Shown here in pieces: positions 50,229-60,481 of a DNA stretch of 64,000 nucleotides (position 1 is its first letter; each line of letters opens with the position of its first letter). The notes under the pieces were generated by a model that saw nothing but the letters and a program-made list of their open reading frames with translations, did not search any database and was not told the DNA's origin. The stretch comes from Paraburkholderia sabiae (lineage in GTDB: Bacteria > Pseudomonadota > Gammaproteobacteria > Burkholderiales > Burkholderiaceae). The position numbers and the translations under genes were made by a program. The DNA lies in the NCBI RefSeq assembly GCF_030412785.1, contig NZ_CP125295.1:4960001-5024000 (forward strand), written 5' to 3'.

Positions 50229-50534
50229 TCACCGCCCAAGGCTATGATAAAAAGCCGCGAAATTAGCAATATCATCGTCGGACAAAGGCTTGGCAACGAC
50301 GCTCATCATGTCATTCTGCCGAGCCCCGGACTTAAAGTCCTTCAACGCCTTGACGAGATAATCCTCATTCTGCCCGGCGAGATTAGGCGCCTCGGGAATC
50401 TTGGCGATGCCATCCATCCCGTGACATGCCTGGCACTGAATGGCTTTCGCGCGCCCCTTCGCGATATCCGCAGCGGATGCGGAACACACAAACCCAAAAG
50501 CCAGAACAGAAAGAGCAAAAATAAAAAGCTTCAT
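50229..50534 (-). CDS. Class I c-type cytochrome
   Basis: 101 residues with a Sec signal peptide (about 1-21, ending ASAA) and one haem site, CQACH (Cys34-His38); the axial Met is probably in NDMMSV. It is a small periplasmic electron carrier. The start overlaps the stop of the upstream sorbosone-dehydrogenase-like gene by 4 nt, so it probably takes electrons from that enzyme. Confidence 0.92.
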   Translation of the reverse strand: MKLFIFALSVLAFGFVCSASAADIAKGRAKAIQCQACHGMDGIAKIPEAPNLAGQNEDYLVKALKDFKSGARQNDMMSVVAKPLSDDDIANFAAFYHSLGR

Positions 50535-51793
50535 TTCGCGTAAGAAATCCGATAAATAGCCCCAGCATAGTCGTCAGACACGAGCAACGACCCATCCTGC
50601 AACTGCTGGACATCGACCGGCCGCCCCATGTACTCCCCATTCGGCGTGAGCCACCCTTCCGCAAACACCTCCGTCTCGCCGACACTGCCGTCATCCTTGA
50701 CAGCCGTGAACATGATCCGCGCACCGATCGGCTTCGTGCGATTCCACGAACCGTGCTCCGCATCGAAGATGCCGCCGTGGTACTTGTCAGGGAACATCTT
50801 CCCGGTATAGAACGACATGCCGAGATCCGCAGCGTGCGCCGCATATTCGACAACAGGGAACACGACACCCGCCGGCGGCGTGTCGTTCTTGTACTCCTCC
50901 GTGCGCACCTTGCCGCCGCCGTACCACGGAAAGCCGTAGTTCGCGCCCGCCTTCGTCGCATGATTCAGTTCGCCAGGCGGAATGTCGTCGCCCATGCCGT
51001 CGACCTGGTTATCGGTGAACCACAACGTCTTGTCCTTCGGATTGAAATCGAGGCCCACCGAATTGCGCACGCCATGCGCAAACACCTCGCGATTCTTGCC
51101 GTTCTGATCCATGCGGATAATGCCCGCAAGACCGTTCCTGTCGAGTTCGGCGAGCTTGTCCTTGGGCGGTACGTTCCATGGCTGACCCAGCGCGATATAC
51201 AGCTTCTTGTCGGGTCCGACGCGGCAATAACGCGCGCCATGATTGAAGCTCTCGAACTGCGTCGGAATCAGCTTGCCTTGCGGCACCACGACAGCGGCCG
51301 CCACATCCGGCCCGCCCTCGCCGAAGAACTGCGCGGCGGGAAACGCGAGCACGCGATTCTGCTCGACGGTGTATAGCACGCCGTCCGGCGAGAAGCACAC
51401 GGCATTGGGCACCTTGAACGTGACGGAACTCGCGAACTGCACGACGTCGTCGGCGACGCGCCGTTTGGTTCGGTCGGTTACCTGCCACACGCGATCCTTG
51501 CGCGAGCCGACAAACACCACGCCCGTCGATGGCTCGATCGCCATCGCGCGCGCCTCGGGCACGATGGCATACAACTCGATCTTGAAGCCGGGCGGCAGCT
51601 TGATCGCCTTCAGGTTCTCGCGCAGCGCATCCGCGCGCGAGCCCGTCTGCGGCACCGTTTCCGCGGGCTTGGTGTTGCCCGTCGTCTTGAAGTTCGACAG
51701 CGTCTGCACGTTGTCCTGCGCGGCATGCGCTGCGGGAAAAACAGCGAGCGCCGCGCTGACGGCGAGCGGCAAGATCTTCAGCGATGCGTTCAT
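50531..51793 (-). CDS. PQQ-dependent sugar/L-sorbosone dehydrogenase-like protein
   Basis: 420 residues from the ATG at 51793, with CAGGAGA upstream. It has a Sec signal peptide (about 1-25) and a six-bladed beta-propeller of the soluble glucose/sorbosone dehydrogenase superfamily, with motifs NGLAGIIRMD, HGVRNSVGLDF and DAEHGSWNRTKPIG. It would oxidise a sugar-type substrate in the periplasm; the substrate cannot be read from sequence. ATGA overlap with the cytochrome c gene points to a two-gene electron-transfer unit. Confidence 0.87.
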   Translation of the reverse strand: MNASLKILPLAVSAALAVFPAAHAAQDNVQTLSNFKTTGNTKPAETVPQTGSRADALRENLKAIKLPPGFKIELYAIVPEARAMAIEPSTGVVFVGSRKDRVWQVTDRTKRRVADDVVQFASSVTFKVPNAVCFSPDGVLYTVEQNRVLAFPAAQFFGEGGPDVAAAVVVPQGKLIPTQFESFNHGARYCRVGPDKKLYIALGQPWNVPPKDKLAELDRNGLAGIIRMDQNGKNREVFAHGVRNSVGLDFNPKDKTLWFTDNQVDGMGDDIPPGELNHATKAGANYGFPWYGGGKVRTEEYKNDTPPAGVVFPVVEYAAHAADLGMSFYTGKMFPDKYHGGIFDAEHGSWNRTKPIGARIMFTAVKDDGSVGETEVFAEGWLTPNGEYMGRPVDVQQLQDGSLLVSDDYAGAIYRISYAK

Positions 51794-52101
51794 CGGATGT
51801 CTCCTGTCATTCTGATGCGGTTCGGGGACCTGCAAAACGGGAAAGACATGAACGTGGCGATGCGGCGATCGTGCGGCGAGCCGTTGCAAAGACAACGGAC
51901 AGCGCATGCGATGCTATCTGAAAGCTTGCCTGACTCGTGGGAGAACGTGATTTCGAATCGTCTGGCTAATGAGTGTTATAGACGATGTTCGGTCAAACGA
52001 AAGGACGAATGCCTGCATCGCGCGATCGGCAATGCAGGCATCCGGATAGAGGAAGGGAAACGCGACGTATCCGGCGGGAGCGTTCGCCGGAAATCAATCG
52101 A
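51794..52101. other. Intergenic region with a 10-bp hairpin
   Basis: 308 nt between asparaginase (3' side) and the sorbosone dehydrogenase gene (5' side), both on the minus strand. ATGCCTGCAT / ATGCAGGCAT (52009-52041) forms a perfect 10-bp stem about 60 nt after the asparaginase stop and may terminate it. No gene seen. Confidence 0.45.
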
Positions 52102-53130
52102 TCAGTAGGTATCGAAGGCTTGTTGCAATGCAACCGGCGTCGTGTGACCCGCAGCCAGTGCGAGCATCAGCAGCACGCGCGCCTTGTACGGATTGAGCGC
52201 GCCCGCCGAGACGAAGCCGAGCGTATCGTCGGAGGCTGCGCCATTGCGCATCACATGGCCCGAGCCGACTCGCGACGAACGCACGATCGCCACGCCGTTC
52301 GCTGCTGCGTCCGCAAGCGCCGCTTGCACGGTCGCGTGGATCGAACCGTTGCCCGTCCCGGCGACAACGATGCCCTTCACGCCTGCGGCGACCAACGCAT
52401 CGACGGCAACACGCGACACGCCCGCATAACTCGCGACGATTTCAACGACAGGCCACGCCGACGCCACGGACTCGATCGCAAACGGCGTCGCGCGCGTATG
52501 CGGCCGCACGACGCTGCGTTGAAACTCGACGCGTCCATCCTGCACCCAGCCGAGTGCGCCGATTTCGGGCGAATGAAACGCATCGACGGCATACGTGCTC
52601 GTCTTCACGACATCGCGTGCGCTGTGAATGCGGTTGTTGAACGCGACCAGCACGCCCTGCCCTTTGGCTTGCGCGTTGCCCGCGACGGTCACGGCGTTGA
52701 GCAGATTCAGAGGACCATCGGCGGAAAGTGCCGATGAAGGCCGCATCGCCGCCGTCAGCACCACGGGCTTGTCGCTCTTGACGGTCAGATGCAGCAGATA
52801 CGCGGTTTCTTCGAGCGTATCGGTGCCATGCGTGATGACGACGCCGTCGATTTCATCGGAAGCGAGCAGCGTGTTGACGCGTTGCGCGAGCGTGATCCAC
52901 AACGCAAGCGCCATGTCCTTGCTGTCGACGCTCGCGACCTGTTCGGCCTGCACGTTCGCCACCGATGCCAGCGACGGCACGGCGGCCAGCAATTGCCCGA
53001 CGCCGACGACGCCCGCCTGATAACCCGATGTATTGGTCGCGTCGGGCGCCGCGCCCGCGATCGTGCCGCCCGTCGCGAGCACGGCAATGCGCGGCAGCAC
53101 GCGCGATGAGATAGAAGTGGAAGTATTCAT
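52102..53130 (-). CDS. L-asparaginase
   Basis: 342 residues from the ATG at 53130 (MNTSTSISSRVLPRIAVLATGG), no signal peptide seen. The first catalytic threonine is in ATGGTIAG, the second with its aspartate in THGTDTLEET, as in E. coli type I/II enzymes. It hydrolyses asparagine to aspartate and ammonia. By hand alignment the AnsB Lys162 position (ADKAS) reads GNAQA, so the usual triad lysine may be missing. Probably monocistronic. Confidence 0.92.
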   Translation of the reverse strand: MNTSTSISSRVLPRIAVLATGGTIAGAAPDATNTSGYQAGVVGVGQLLAAVPSLASVANVQAEQVASVDSKDMALALWITLAQRVNTLLASDEIDGVVITHGTDTLEETAYLLHLTVKSDKPVVLTAAMRPSSALSADGPLNLLNAVTVAGNAQAKGQGVLVAFNNRIHSARDVVKTSTYAVDAFHSPEIGALGWVQDGRVEFQRSVVRPHTRATPFAIESVASAWPVVEIVASYAGVSRVAVDALVAAGVKGIVVAGTGNGSIHATVQAALADAAANGVAIVRSSRVGSGHVMRNGAASDDTLGFVSAGALNPYKARVLLMLALAAGHTTPVALQQAFDTY

Positions 53131-53208
53131 TGCGGCGATTGTAAGCGATGCACGCAACGCCGCCATCGATGAAAACGCGAGCCTGCGGCCCGCGTTACAT
53201 CAATTCAC

Positions 53209-54135
53209 TCAAGCCGCTTCGCGCAACTGGCTCGCGATATCCGCTTCATGCAATTGCGGCGCGAACATTTCGATCAGCCGATACGCATACGCACGCAGGA
53301 ACGCGCCCTTGCGCAAACCGACGCGCGTCGTGCTCGCTTCGAACAGATGCTGCGTATCGAGTGCGACGAGTTCCGTGTCGCGCTTCGGATCGAACGCCAT
53401 TGCCGCGACGATGCCGATGCCCATGCCGAGTTCGACATACGTCTTGATCACGTCGGCATCGATCGCCGTCAGCACGACGTCGGGAAGCGCGCCCGCTTTC
53501 GCAAAAGCCTGGTCGATATGCGAGCGGCCCGTGAAGTCCTGGTCGTACGTGACGATCGGATATTCGGCGATCTCTTCGAGCGACAGGTTCTCTCGGCCCA
53601 CGAGCGGATGCCCCTTCGGCACGACCACGACGTGATGCCACGAATAGCACGGGAACGTGACGATGTCGGGATAACGGTCGAGCGCTTCCGTCGAAATGCC
53701 GATATCCGCTTCGCCGTTGATGATCATCTGCGCGATCTGCTGCGGATTGCCCTGACGCAGCGCGAGATGCACCTTCGGATACACCTCGGTGAACTGGCGC
53801 ACGACCTTCGGCAGCGCATAACGCGCCTGCGTGTGCGTCGTCGCGACGACGAGGTGGCCGTTGTCCTGATCCGCATACTGACGCGCGACGCGGCGCAGAT
53901 TCTCCGCGTCAAGCAACATCCGCTCGATCAGCTGATGCACGGCCTTGCCGGGCTCCGTGAGACCCGTCAGACGCTTGCCGCGTCGAATGAAAATATCGAC
54001 GCCGAGTTCGTCTTCGAGATCCTTGATCTGCTTCGACACACCCGACTGCGACGTGTACAGCACGTTCGCCACTTCCGTCAGGTTCATGTTCTGCCGCACT
54101 GCTTCGCGCACGAAGCGCAACTGCTGAAAATTCAT
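53209..54135 (-). CDS. cysB: CysB-type LysR regulator of sulfur assimilation
   Basis: 308 residues from the ATG at 54135 (MNFQQLRFVREAVRQNMNLTEVA), characteristic of CysB/Cbl. The N-terminal winged HTH includes YTSQSGVSKQIKDLE; the effector domain has the ATTHTQARY sulfate/O-acetylserine contact region. It should activate the adjacent sulfate transport genes when sulfur is short. It is 55 nt downstream of cysA and may be read from the same transcript. Confidence 0.88.
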   Translation of the reverse strand: MNFQQLRFVREAVRQNMNLTEVANVLYTSQSGVSKQIKDLEDELGVDIFIRRGKRLTGLTEPGKAVHQLIERMLLDAENLRRVARQYADQDNGHLVVATTHTQARYALPKVVRQFTEVYPKVHLALRQGNPQQIAQMIINGEADIGISTEALDRYPDIVTFPCYSWHHVVVVPKGHPLVGRENLSLEEIAEYPIVTYDQDFTGRSHIDQAFAKAGALPDVVLTAIDADVIKTYVELGMGIGIVAAMAFDPKRDTELVALDTQHLFEASTTRVGLRKGAFLRAYAYRLIEMFAPQLHEADIASQLREAA

Positions 54136-54190
54136 ATCGATGTCTCCGGTTCGGCCAGAGTGAAGTTGTTTTTGATTACGTGCGATGGGT

Positions 54191-55249
54191 TCAATGCGCG
54201 GGGAATACACGCAATGCACGCGGCACGGCCGTCACGCCGTCGCCGACGTTCAGCTGCAACTCGCGCCATGCTTCGCGATCCAGTTCCGCTTCGAGCACAT
54301 GCCCTTCGCGCCCTTCGAGTTCGACACGCACCGAGCCACCGAGCGGTACCACGCGTAGCACGCCGACAACGATGCCGTCACGATGCCCCGACGCTTGCGG
54401 ATACAGCACGAGATCGTGCGGACGCACATACGCGAATGCCGGGCCCTGAAAATTCGCTTCGATCGTGATCGGCTGCGCAGCGCCATCGACGACGAAACCC
54501 TTGCCGTCGACGCTGCCGTGCAGACGATTCGCCGCGCCGAGAAACTCGTAGACGAACGAGGTCTGCGGATGGTCGTACACGTCCTGCGGACTACCCACCT
54601 GCTCGACGTGTCCGTGATTCAGCACGACGATGCGGTCCGCGACTTCTAGCGCTTCTTCCTGGTCGTGCGTCACGAAGATCGTCGAGATATGCAGATCGTC
54701 GTGCAGGCGACGCAACCAGCTGCGCAGTTCCTTGCGCACTTTGGCATCGAGTGCGCCGAACGGCTCGTCGAGCAGCAGCACCTTCGGTTCGACGGCGAGC
54801 GCGCGCGCCAATGCGATACGTTGGCGCTGGCCGCCCGACAGTTCCGACGGATAGCGCTGCGCGAGCCAGTCGAGTTGCACGAGCTTCAGCAGTTCATGCA
54901 CTTTCTCGCGGATCACGGCTTCCGACGGACGTTCCTTGCGCGGCTTCACGCGCAGACCGAACGCGACGTTCTCGAACACCGTCATGTGACGGAACAGCGC
55001 GTAATGCTGGAACACGAAGCCGACATTGCGCTCGCGTGCGCCGACTTCCGCGACGTCCTGGCCTTGCAGCACGACCTGGCCCGCATCGGCATATTCGAGG
55101 CCCGCGATCACTCGCAGCAGCGTGGTCTTGCCACAACCGGACGGTCCAAGCAGCGCGACCAGTTCGCCCGGCGGAAAATCGAGCGAGACGTTGTCGAGCG
55201 CGGTGAAATCGCCAAAGCGTTTTTGCAGATTGCGTACGGTGATACCCAT
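54191..55249 (-). CDS. cysA: Sulfate/thiosulfate ABC transporter ATPase
   Basis: 352 residues from the ATG at 55249, AAGGAG upstream (a TTG 9 nt earlier is too close to it). ABC motifs: Walker [11 protein letters not shown], signature [14 protein letters not shown], Walker [13 protein letters not shown], and a C-terminal TOBE-like regulatory domain. It drives CysT/CysW. Fourth in sbp-cysT-cysW-cysA. Confidence 0.96.
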   Translation of the reverse strand: MGITVRNLQKRFGDFTALDNVSLDFPPGELVALLGPSGCGKTTLLRVIAGLEYADAGQVVLQGQDVAEVGARERNVGFVFQHYALFRHMTVFENVAFGLRVKPRKERPSEAVIREKVHELLKLVQLDWLAQRYPSELSGGQRQRIALARALAVEPKVLLLDEPFGALDAKVRKELRSWLRRLHDDLHISTIFVTHDQEEALEVADRIVVLNHGHVEQVGSPQDVYDHPQTSFVYEFLGAANRLHGSVDGKGFVVDGAAQPITIEANFQGPAFAYVRPHDLVLYPQASGHRDGIVVGVLRVVPLGGSVRVELEGREGHVLEAELDREAWRELQLNVGDGVTAVPRALRVFPAH

Positions 55250-55264
55250 CTTTGACAACTCTCC

Positions 55265-56233
55265 TTACTGAACCGATTGAACCGTTTTTGCCGCTGCCGC
55301 GACGGACGGCGTGCTGGCGGGACCGGCATGCGCAGGCACATCGCGCGCACTCGCCGCTTCCGCCGACATGTGGCGTTCGGCGAGCAGCTTCAAACCGAGC
55401 GTGACGAGCGCGAGCAACGCGAGCACCGACGCCACGGCGAACGCCGCCGAAAAGTTATATTCGTTGTAGAGAATCTCGACGTGCAGCGGCATCGTGTCCG
55501 TCTGGCCGCGAATGTGGCCCGACACCACCGACACCGCGCCGAACTCGCCCATCGCGCGCGCATTGCAGAGAATCACGCCATACAGCAGACCCCACTTGAC
55601 GTTCGGCAGCGTGACGCGCCTGAAAATCTGCCAGCCCGACGCGCCGAGCACGTGCGCCGCTTCTTCTTCGTCGTTGCCTTGCGCCTGCATCAGCGGAATC
55701 AGTTCGCGCGCGACGAACGGGAACGTGACGAAGATCGTCGCGAGCACGATGCCCGGCACCGCGAAGATGATCTGCACGTTGTGATCGGCAAGCCACGGAC
55801 CGAACCAGCCTTGCGCGCCGAACATCAGCACGTAGATCAAACCGGAAATCACTGGCGACACCGAGAACGGCAAGTCGATCAGCGTCGTCAGCAGCGCCTT
55901 GCCGCGAAACTCGAACTTCGCGATACACCACGACGCCGCGAGCCCGAACACGAGATTGAGCGGCACGGCAATCGCGGCCGTCAGCAGCGTCAGCTTGATC
56001 GCGGACACGGCATCGGGATCGGCAAGCGATTCGAAGTAAAACGCAATGCCTTTGCTCAGCGCCTGATAGAACACGGCGACGAGCGGCAGCACCAGAAACA
56101 GCGCGAGAAACAGCAGCGCGATCGTCGTGAGGATCCAGCGCACGACGCGCGGCTCGGTCACGGGATCGGGACGGCGCGCGGCATTCGCGTTGTTCGGCGT
56201 AGCGCTCGACAGCACGGCGGAATCCTGGCTCAT
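55265..56233 (-). CDS. cysW: Sulfate ABC transporter permease CysW
   Basis: 322 residues from the ATG at 56233, overlapping the cysT stop by 4 nt. Six hydrophobic helices and the EAA loop [23 protein letters not shown]-terminal tail is Ala/Pro-rich. Forms the inner-membrane channel with CysT. Confidence 0.95.
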   Translation of the reverse strand: MSQDSAVLSSATPNNANAARRPDPVTEPRVVRWILTTIALLFLALFLVLPLVAVFYQALSKGIAFYFESLADPDAVSAIKLTLLTAAIAVPLNLVFGLAASWCIAKFEFRGKALLTTLIDLPFSVSPVISGLIYVLMFGAQGWFGPWLADHNVQIIFAVPGIVLATIFVTFPFVARELIPLMQAQGNDEEEAAHVLGASGWQIFRRVTLPNVKWGLLYGVILCNARAMGEFGAVSVVSGHIRGQTDTMPLHVEILYNEYNFSAAFAVASVLALLALVTLGLKLLAERHMSAEAASARDVPAHAGPASTPSVAAAAKTVQSVQ

Positions 56234-57123
56234 TGCGCACCTCCTGCAACAACGGTCGTTGAAGGCGCGACGGTCGGCGCGGTGCGTCCGCGGCTCGTGC
56301 GCCGTTGCAGATACCACTGCAGCGTGTTGATCAGCAGCAGCATCAGGAACGACACGACCAGCATCACGACGGCCAGCGCCGTTGCGCCCGCGTAGTCGTA
56401 CTGTTCGAGCTTCGTAATGATCAGCAGCGACGTGATCTCGGACTTCATCGGCACGTTGCCCGCGATGAAAATCACGGAGCCGTATTCGCCCAACGCGCGC
56501 GCGAACGCGAGCGCGAAACCCGTCAGCAGCGCCGGAAACACGGCGGGCAGCACGACGCGCCGGAACGTCAGCCAGCGCGACGCGCCGAGGCACGCGGCCG
56601 CTTCTTCCTGCTCGCGCTCGAACTCTTCGAGCACGGGCTGCACTGTCCGCACGACGAACGGCAAGCCGATGAAGGTCAGCGCGACCAGCACACCGACAGG
56701 CGTGAACGCGATCTTGATGCCGAGCGGTTCGAGAAACTGGCCGATCCAGCCGTTGCCCGAATAGATCGCCGCGAGCGAAATGCCCGCCACTGAAGTGGGC
56801 AGCGCGAACGGCAGATCGACGACGGCATCGACGATCCGCTTGAACGGGAACCGGTAGCGCACCAGCACCCACGCGACCAGAAAGCCGAACAGCGCGTTGA
56901 TCAACGCGCCGCCGAGCGCCGAGAAGAACGTCAGCCGGTACGACGCCAGCACGCGCGGCGAACTGACGGCGCGGACGAACTGGCTCCAGTCGAGCGTCGC
57001 CGTTTTGAGGAAAGTGGCCGCGAGCGGAATCAGCACCACGAGGCTCAGATACGCCACCGTAATGCCTAGCGTCAGGCCGAAGCCGGGTATCGCGCTTGGC
57101 TTGCGAAAGGTCAACGTCGTCAT
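56230..57123 (-). CDS. cysT: Sulfate ABC transporter permease CysT (CysU)
   Basis: 297 residues with six helices and the EAA loop [21 protein letters not shown]. Channel subunit paired with CysW; the two are translationally coupled by an ATGA overlap. Confidence 0.95.
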   Translation of the reverse strand: MTTLTFRKPSAIPGFGLTLGITVAYLSLVVLIPLAATFLKTATLDWSQFVRAVSSPRVLASYRLTFFSALGGALINALFGFLVAWVLVRYRFPFKRIVDAVVDLPFALPTSVAGISLAAIYSGNGWIGQFLEPLGIKIAFTPVGVLVALTFIGLPFVVRTVQPVLEEFEREQEEAAACLGASRWLTFRRVVLPAVFPALLTGFALAFARALGEYGSVIFIAGNVPMKSEITSLLIITKLEQYDYAGATALAVVMLVVSFLMLLLINTLQWYLQRRTSRGRTAPTVAPSTTVVAGGAQ

Positions 57124-57242
57124 GCGAAAGGCTCTTTCAGGTTAATGCGTTGCATTGCGCGTGCTGCCGCGTTCGGCTGAACGCACATTGCCGAAAGCGC
57201 GCCCGAGGGCGCGCCTTGCTCAAACTTCACTGCCGCGTTGCT

Positions 57243-58286
57243 TCACTGCGGCTGGTAAATCGAATCGAACACGCCGCCATCGGCAAAGTGCGTCTTCTGC
57301 GCATTCGTCCAGCCGCCGAACGAATCGTCGACCGTGTACAGCTTCAGCTTCGGAAACTTCGACGTCAGGTCGGCGGGCACCTTGTTCGAACGCGGACGGT
57401 AGAAGTTCTTCGCCGCGATCTCCTGCCCCTCTTCGCTATAGAGGAAGTTCAGATACGCCTCGGCGAGCTTGCGCGTGCCGTGCTTGTCGACCACCTTGTC
57501 CACCACCGCGACGGGCGGCTCGGCCAGAATGCTCGCCGACGGCACGACGACCTCGAACTTGTCCGTGCCGAATTCCTTGATCGACAGGAACGCTTCGTTT
57601 TCCCACGCGATCAGCACGTCGCCGATGCCGCGCTGCACGAAGCTCGTCGTCGCGCCGCGCGCGCCGGAGTCGAGCACGCCCGCATTCTTGTACAGCTTCG
57701 AGACGAATTCCTTCGCCTTCTGGTCGTTGCCGCCCGGCAGATGCGCCGCGTACGCCCACGCCGCAAGGTAGTTCCAACGCGCGCCGCCCGACGTCTTCGG
57801 GTTCGGCGTCACGATCGACACGCCCGGCTTCACGAGATCGTCCCAATCCTTGATGTGCTTCGGGTTGCCCTTGCGCACGAGGAACACGATCGTCGACGTG
57901 TACGGCGACGCGTTGTCGGGCAGACGCTTCTGCCAGTTCTTGTCGATGAGCCCCTTGTTCGAGAGCGCGTCGATGTCATAAGCGAGCGCAAGCGTCACGA
58001 CGTCGGCCTGCAGGCCGTCGAGCACGGATCGCGCCTGTGCGCCCGAGCCGCCGTGCGACTGCTTGAACGTGACCGATTCGCCCGTCTTCGCCTTCCATTC
58101 CTTGCCGAACGCCTGATTGACGTCCTGATACAGCTCGCGGGTCGGATCGTAGGACACGTTCAGCAGCGTCGTATCGGCGTGCGCCTGCACGACCATCCCG
58201 AACGCCGACGCCGCGCCCAGCGCGAGCGCCGCGATCAACCGCTTCGCCTTCCCTGCTCCTGCAAACCCCGTATTCCGAATACCCAT
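57243..58286 (-). CDS. sbp: Periplasmic sulfate-binding protein
   Basis: 347 residues from the ATG at 58286, preceded by GGAGAAGG. Signal peptide about residues 13-37 ending HADT. Conserved sulfate-binding segments [24 protein letters not shown] and [18 protein letters not shown] are present. It delivers sulfate to CysTWA. It heads the operon behind an AT-rich promoter region. Confidence 0.95.
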   Translation of the reverse strand: MGIRNTGFAGAGKAKRLIAALALGAASAFGMVVQAHADTTLLNVSYDPTRELYQDVNQAFGKEWKAKTGESVTFKQSHGGSGAQARSVLDGLQADVVTLALAYDIDALSNKGLIDKNWQKRLPDNASPYTSTIVFLVRKGNPKHIKDWDDLVKPGVSIVTPNPKTSGGARWNYLAAWAYAAHLPGGNDQKAKEFVSKLYKNAGVLDSGARGATTSFVQRGIGDVLIAWENEAFLSIKEFGTDKFEVVVPSASILAEPPVAVVDKVVDKHGTRKLAEAYLNFLYSEEGQEIAAKNFYRPRSNKVPADLTSKFPKLKLYTVDDSFGGWTNAQKTHFADGGVFDSIYQPQ

Positions 58287-58455
58287 CGACCTTCTCCGTC
58301 TTGTTGGATTGACTTCCGGCTTCTGCCCGTTTCTGCCTGTTTCCGCTGACTGCCGCGATTCGCCGTTTCGCTTGCGGGAAGCGGCTCTTGCGCGGCGTGT
58401 GCGTTGTTGTTGCATCAGTGGAGGCCAGTCTATCCAACGGCTTACATCATTAAAA

Positions 58456-58484
58456 ATAATGTTTCTTCATTTTTTAATACGCAA
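58456..58484 (-). promoter_or_regulatory. Candidate promoter of the sulfate operon
   Basis: On the minus strand TTGCGT (58479-58484), 17-nt spacer, CATTAT (58456-58461), within a strikingly AT-rich stretch (58444-58490) that could also hold CysB sites. About 170 nt upstream of sbp. Confidence 0.5.
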
Positions 58485-58607
58485 TAGTGGTAAAGGAACG
58501 CCTGGCGTCCGCCGAAGCATCCCGGAAGCCGTTGCAGCGCCCGCTTTCGACGCTCACGCGACACCCGCAGCGATGAACTTAAAGTAAAGCTTGAAATGCG
58601 CCGAATA

Positions 58608-58623
58608 CTGTATAAAAATACAG
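58608..58623. promoter_or_regulatory. LexA (SOS) box 1
   Basis: CTG-N10-CAG with an AT-rich centre (CTGTATAAAAATACAG), a near-perfect SOS box 28 nt before the lexA ATG. Confidence 0.9.
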
Positions 58624-58627
58624 TCAC

Positions 58628-58643
58628 CTGTCTATCCATACAG
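58628..58643. promoter_or_regulatory. LexA (SOS) box 2
   Basis: CTGTCTATCCATACAG, a second CTG-N10-CAG box on the same face of the helix, 20 bp after the first and 8 nt before the lexA ATG. Tandem boxes indicate autoregulation. Confidence 0.88.
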
Positions 58644-58651
58644 TGGCGCCA

Positions 58652-59302
58652 ATGACCAAACTCACCGCACGTCAGCAGCAGGTTTTCGATCTGATCCGCC
58701 GCGCCATCGAGCGCTCGGGCTTCCCGCCCACGCGCGCCGAGATCGCGGCCGAGCTCGGTTTCAGCTCGGCGAACTCGGCGGAAGAACATCTGCGGGCGTT
58801 GGCGCGTAAAGGCGTGATCGAACTGGCGGCGGGCGCTTCGCGCGGCATCCGGCTGATCACGAATCAGGACGACCTGCCGCACCAGTTCACGCTGCCGCAC
58901 GCCAGCATCATGCAGCTGTCGCTGCCGCTCGTGGGCCGCGTGGCCGCGGGTAGTCCGATCCTTGCGCAAGAACACATCTCGCAGACCTATACGTGCGACC
59001 CGTCGCTCTTCTCGAGCAAGCCCGACTACCTGCTGAAGGTCCGCGGCCTGTCGATGCGCGACGCGGGCATCTTCGACGGCGACCTGCTCGCCGTGCAGAA
59101 AAAGAGCGAAGCGAAAGACGGCCAGATCATCGTTGCGCGTCTGGGTGACGACGTGACCGTGAAGCGCCTGAAGCGCCGGCCGAACGGCATCGAGCTGATC
59201 GCCGAGAACCCCGATTACGAAAATATTTTTGTTCAGGCCGGCAGCGCGGAATTCGCGCTGGAAGGCATCGCGGTCGGGCTGATCCGGCCGTCGGAATTCT
59301 AA
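58652..59302 (+). CDS. lexA: SOS repressor LexA
   Basis: 216 residues from the ATG at 58652; the GTG at 58643 would start inside SOS box 2. N-terminal winged HTH ([21 protein letters not shown]), self-cleavage site Ala99-Gly100, catalytic Ser134 in GLSMRDAG and Lys171 in TVKRLK. RecA-stimulated autocleavage releases DNA-damage genes. Confidence 0.97.
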   Translation: MTKLTARQQQVFDLIRRAIERSGFPPTRAEIAAELGFSSANSAEEHLRALARKGVIELAAGASRGIRLITNQDDLPHQFTLPHASIMQLSLPLVGRVAAGSPILAQEHISQTYTCDPSLFSSKPDYLLKVRGLSMRDAGIFDGDLLAVQKKSEAKDGQIIVARLGDDVTVKRLKRRPNGIELIAENPDYENIFVQAGSAEFALEGIAVGLIRPSEF

Positions 59303-59329
59303 TTAGCTGAACACTGTCTGGAGAGACTC

Positions 59330-59674
59330 ATGGAACGCTTTGCCCGCTTGCTGCCTTTTCGCCAGTTCGGTCGTCTGCGCCATCTGCGCAATCTCGTTCC
59401 CTGCGGTTCGCTGACGGCGCTTGCGTCGAACGTCGCTGATCGCACGGCATCGCTGTTCGATGACGAAGCGCAACCGCTGCCGTCCGCGCAGCCGGCGTTC
59501 GCACGCGTGTCGCTGAACTCGGCGCTCAACGCAGAACCTGCGCGCCGCGCACCCGTGCGTGTCTATCACGGCCCGTCGCGACTCATCATGGTCGGCACCG
59601 TCGACGCCGTGTGCAACATGATCGATCGCGCGATCGCAGAGCAAGGCGATCAGCTGGCCAAGCAGGCAGCGTAA
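59330..59674 (+). CDS. Small protein of unknown function, probably co-transcribed with lexA
   Basis: 114 residues with GGAGAGA before the ATG. No family recognised. The first 30 residues are Arg/Leu-rich and amphipathic; the C-terminus (YHGPSRLIMVGTVDAVCNMIDRAIAE) looks like a small folded domain. It begins 28 nt after lexA with no terminator between, so SOS-controlled expression is expected. Not recognisable as SulA. Confidence 0.75.
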   Translation: MERFARLLPFRQFGRLRHLRNLVPCGSLTALASNVADRTASLFDDEAQPLPSAQPAFARVSLNSALNAEPARRAPVRVYHGPSRLIMVGTVDAVCNMIDRAIAEQGDQLAKQAA

Positions 59675-59788
59675 GCGGCCATCGGTTTCATCGTTGCCGC
59701 GTAACGCTTGCTTGCAATCTTCGCGGGATCGTTTCAACGCCGATCGGGTCCACATCAGATCGAAACTGAAAACGGAGTGTCCCGCACA

Positions 59789-60451
59789 ATGGCAGGTCTG
59801 GTTCGCATGAAAGGCGGGGTTGCCCGGCCGCTTCTGATCGCGTTGATTGCGATCGTCGTCATCGCCGCGCTGGGTTATGCGTATGCGTCGCCGTATATCG
59901 CGCTCGACCGGCTCAAACGCGCCGCCGACTCGCGCGACGTCGAGACGGTCAACGAGTACGTCGACTATCCGGCGTTGCGCGACAGTCTCAAGCTGCAGGT
60001 CACGGGGCTGCTCACACGCCGTCTCGATGTCCAGCACAACGGCAATCCGCTTGCCGCGATCGGCGCGATGATCGGAGTGGCGTTGATTGGACCGCTCGTC
60101 GATGCGTATGCAACGCCTGACGGCGTCGCTGCGTTGCTTAATGGCATGCCGCCGCGCGGCGAACCCGGCGAGCGCCCGCCTCCGCCGCCCGCTGCACAGA
60201 CCGATAACTCGACGGGCAAGCCCGCTGAGAATCCATCGCCAACGCCTGCGCCCGGATCAGGCGCAGCGAACGGCAATGGCAGCAATGGCAAAACGCCGCC
60301 GCAGCCGCCGCAAACGACGGCAGGCTACCGCGGCATCAACGAGTTCGTCGTGAGCTATCAGCACGGTGTCGGCGACACGCGCTATTCGGCGATCTTCCGT
60401 CGCCAGAATCTGTTTACGTGGAAACTGTCAGCCGTCGATCTGAACGGCTGA
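59789..60451 (+). CDS. DUF2939 domain protein
   Basis: 220 residues from the ATG at 59789. An N-terminal membrane helix (LLIALIAIVVIAALGYAYA) is followed by a DUF2939 region (SPYIALDRLKRAADSRDVETV onwards), interrupted by a Pro/Gly/Asn-rich linker of about 50 residues before a short C-terminal segment. Probably anchored with its bulk in the periplasm. Function unknown. Confidence 0.75.
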   Translation: MAGLVRMKGGVARPLLIALIAIVVIAALGYAYASPYIALDRLKRAADSRDVETVNEYVDYPALRDSLKLQVTGLLTRRLDVQHNGNPLAAIGAMIGVALIGPLVDAYATPDGVAALLNGMPPRGEPGERPPPPPAAQTDNSTGKPAENPSPTPAPGSGAANGNGSNGKTPPQPPQTTAGYRGINEFVVSYQHGVGDTRYSAIFRRQNLFTWKLSAVDLNG

Positions 60452-60481
60452 CGCACGCATCAACGTATCAAGGCGGCCGTT

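Noticed and set aside
55265..56872. Extended 535-codon cysW frame
   Set aside because: The N-terminal 213 codons overlap cysT in another frame and are Arg-rich nonsense; the ATG at 56233 with ATGA coupling is right.
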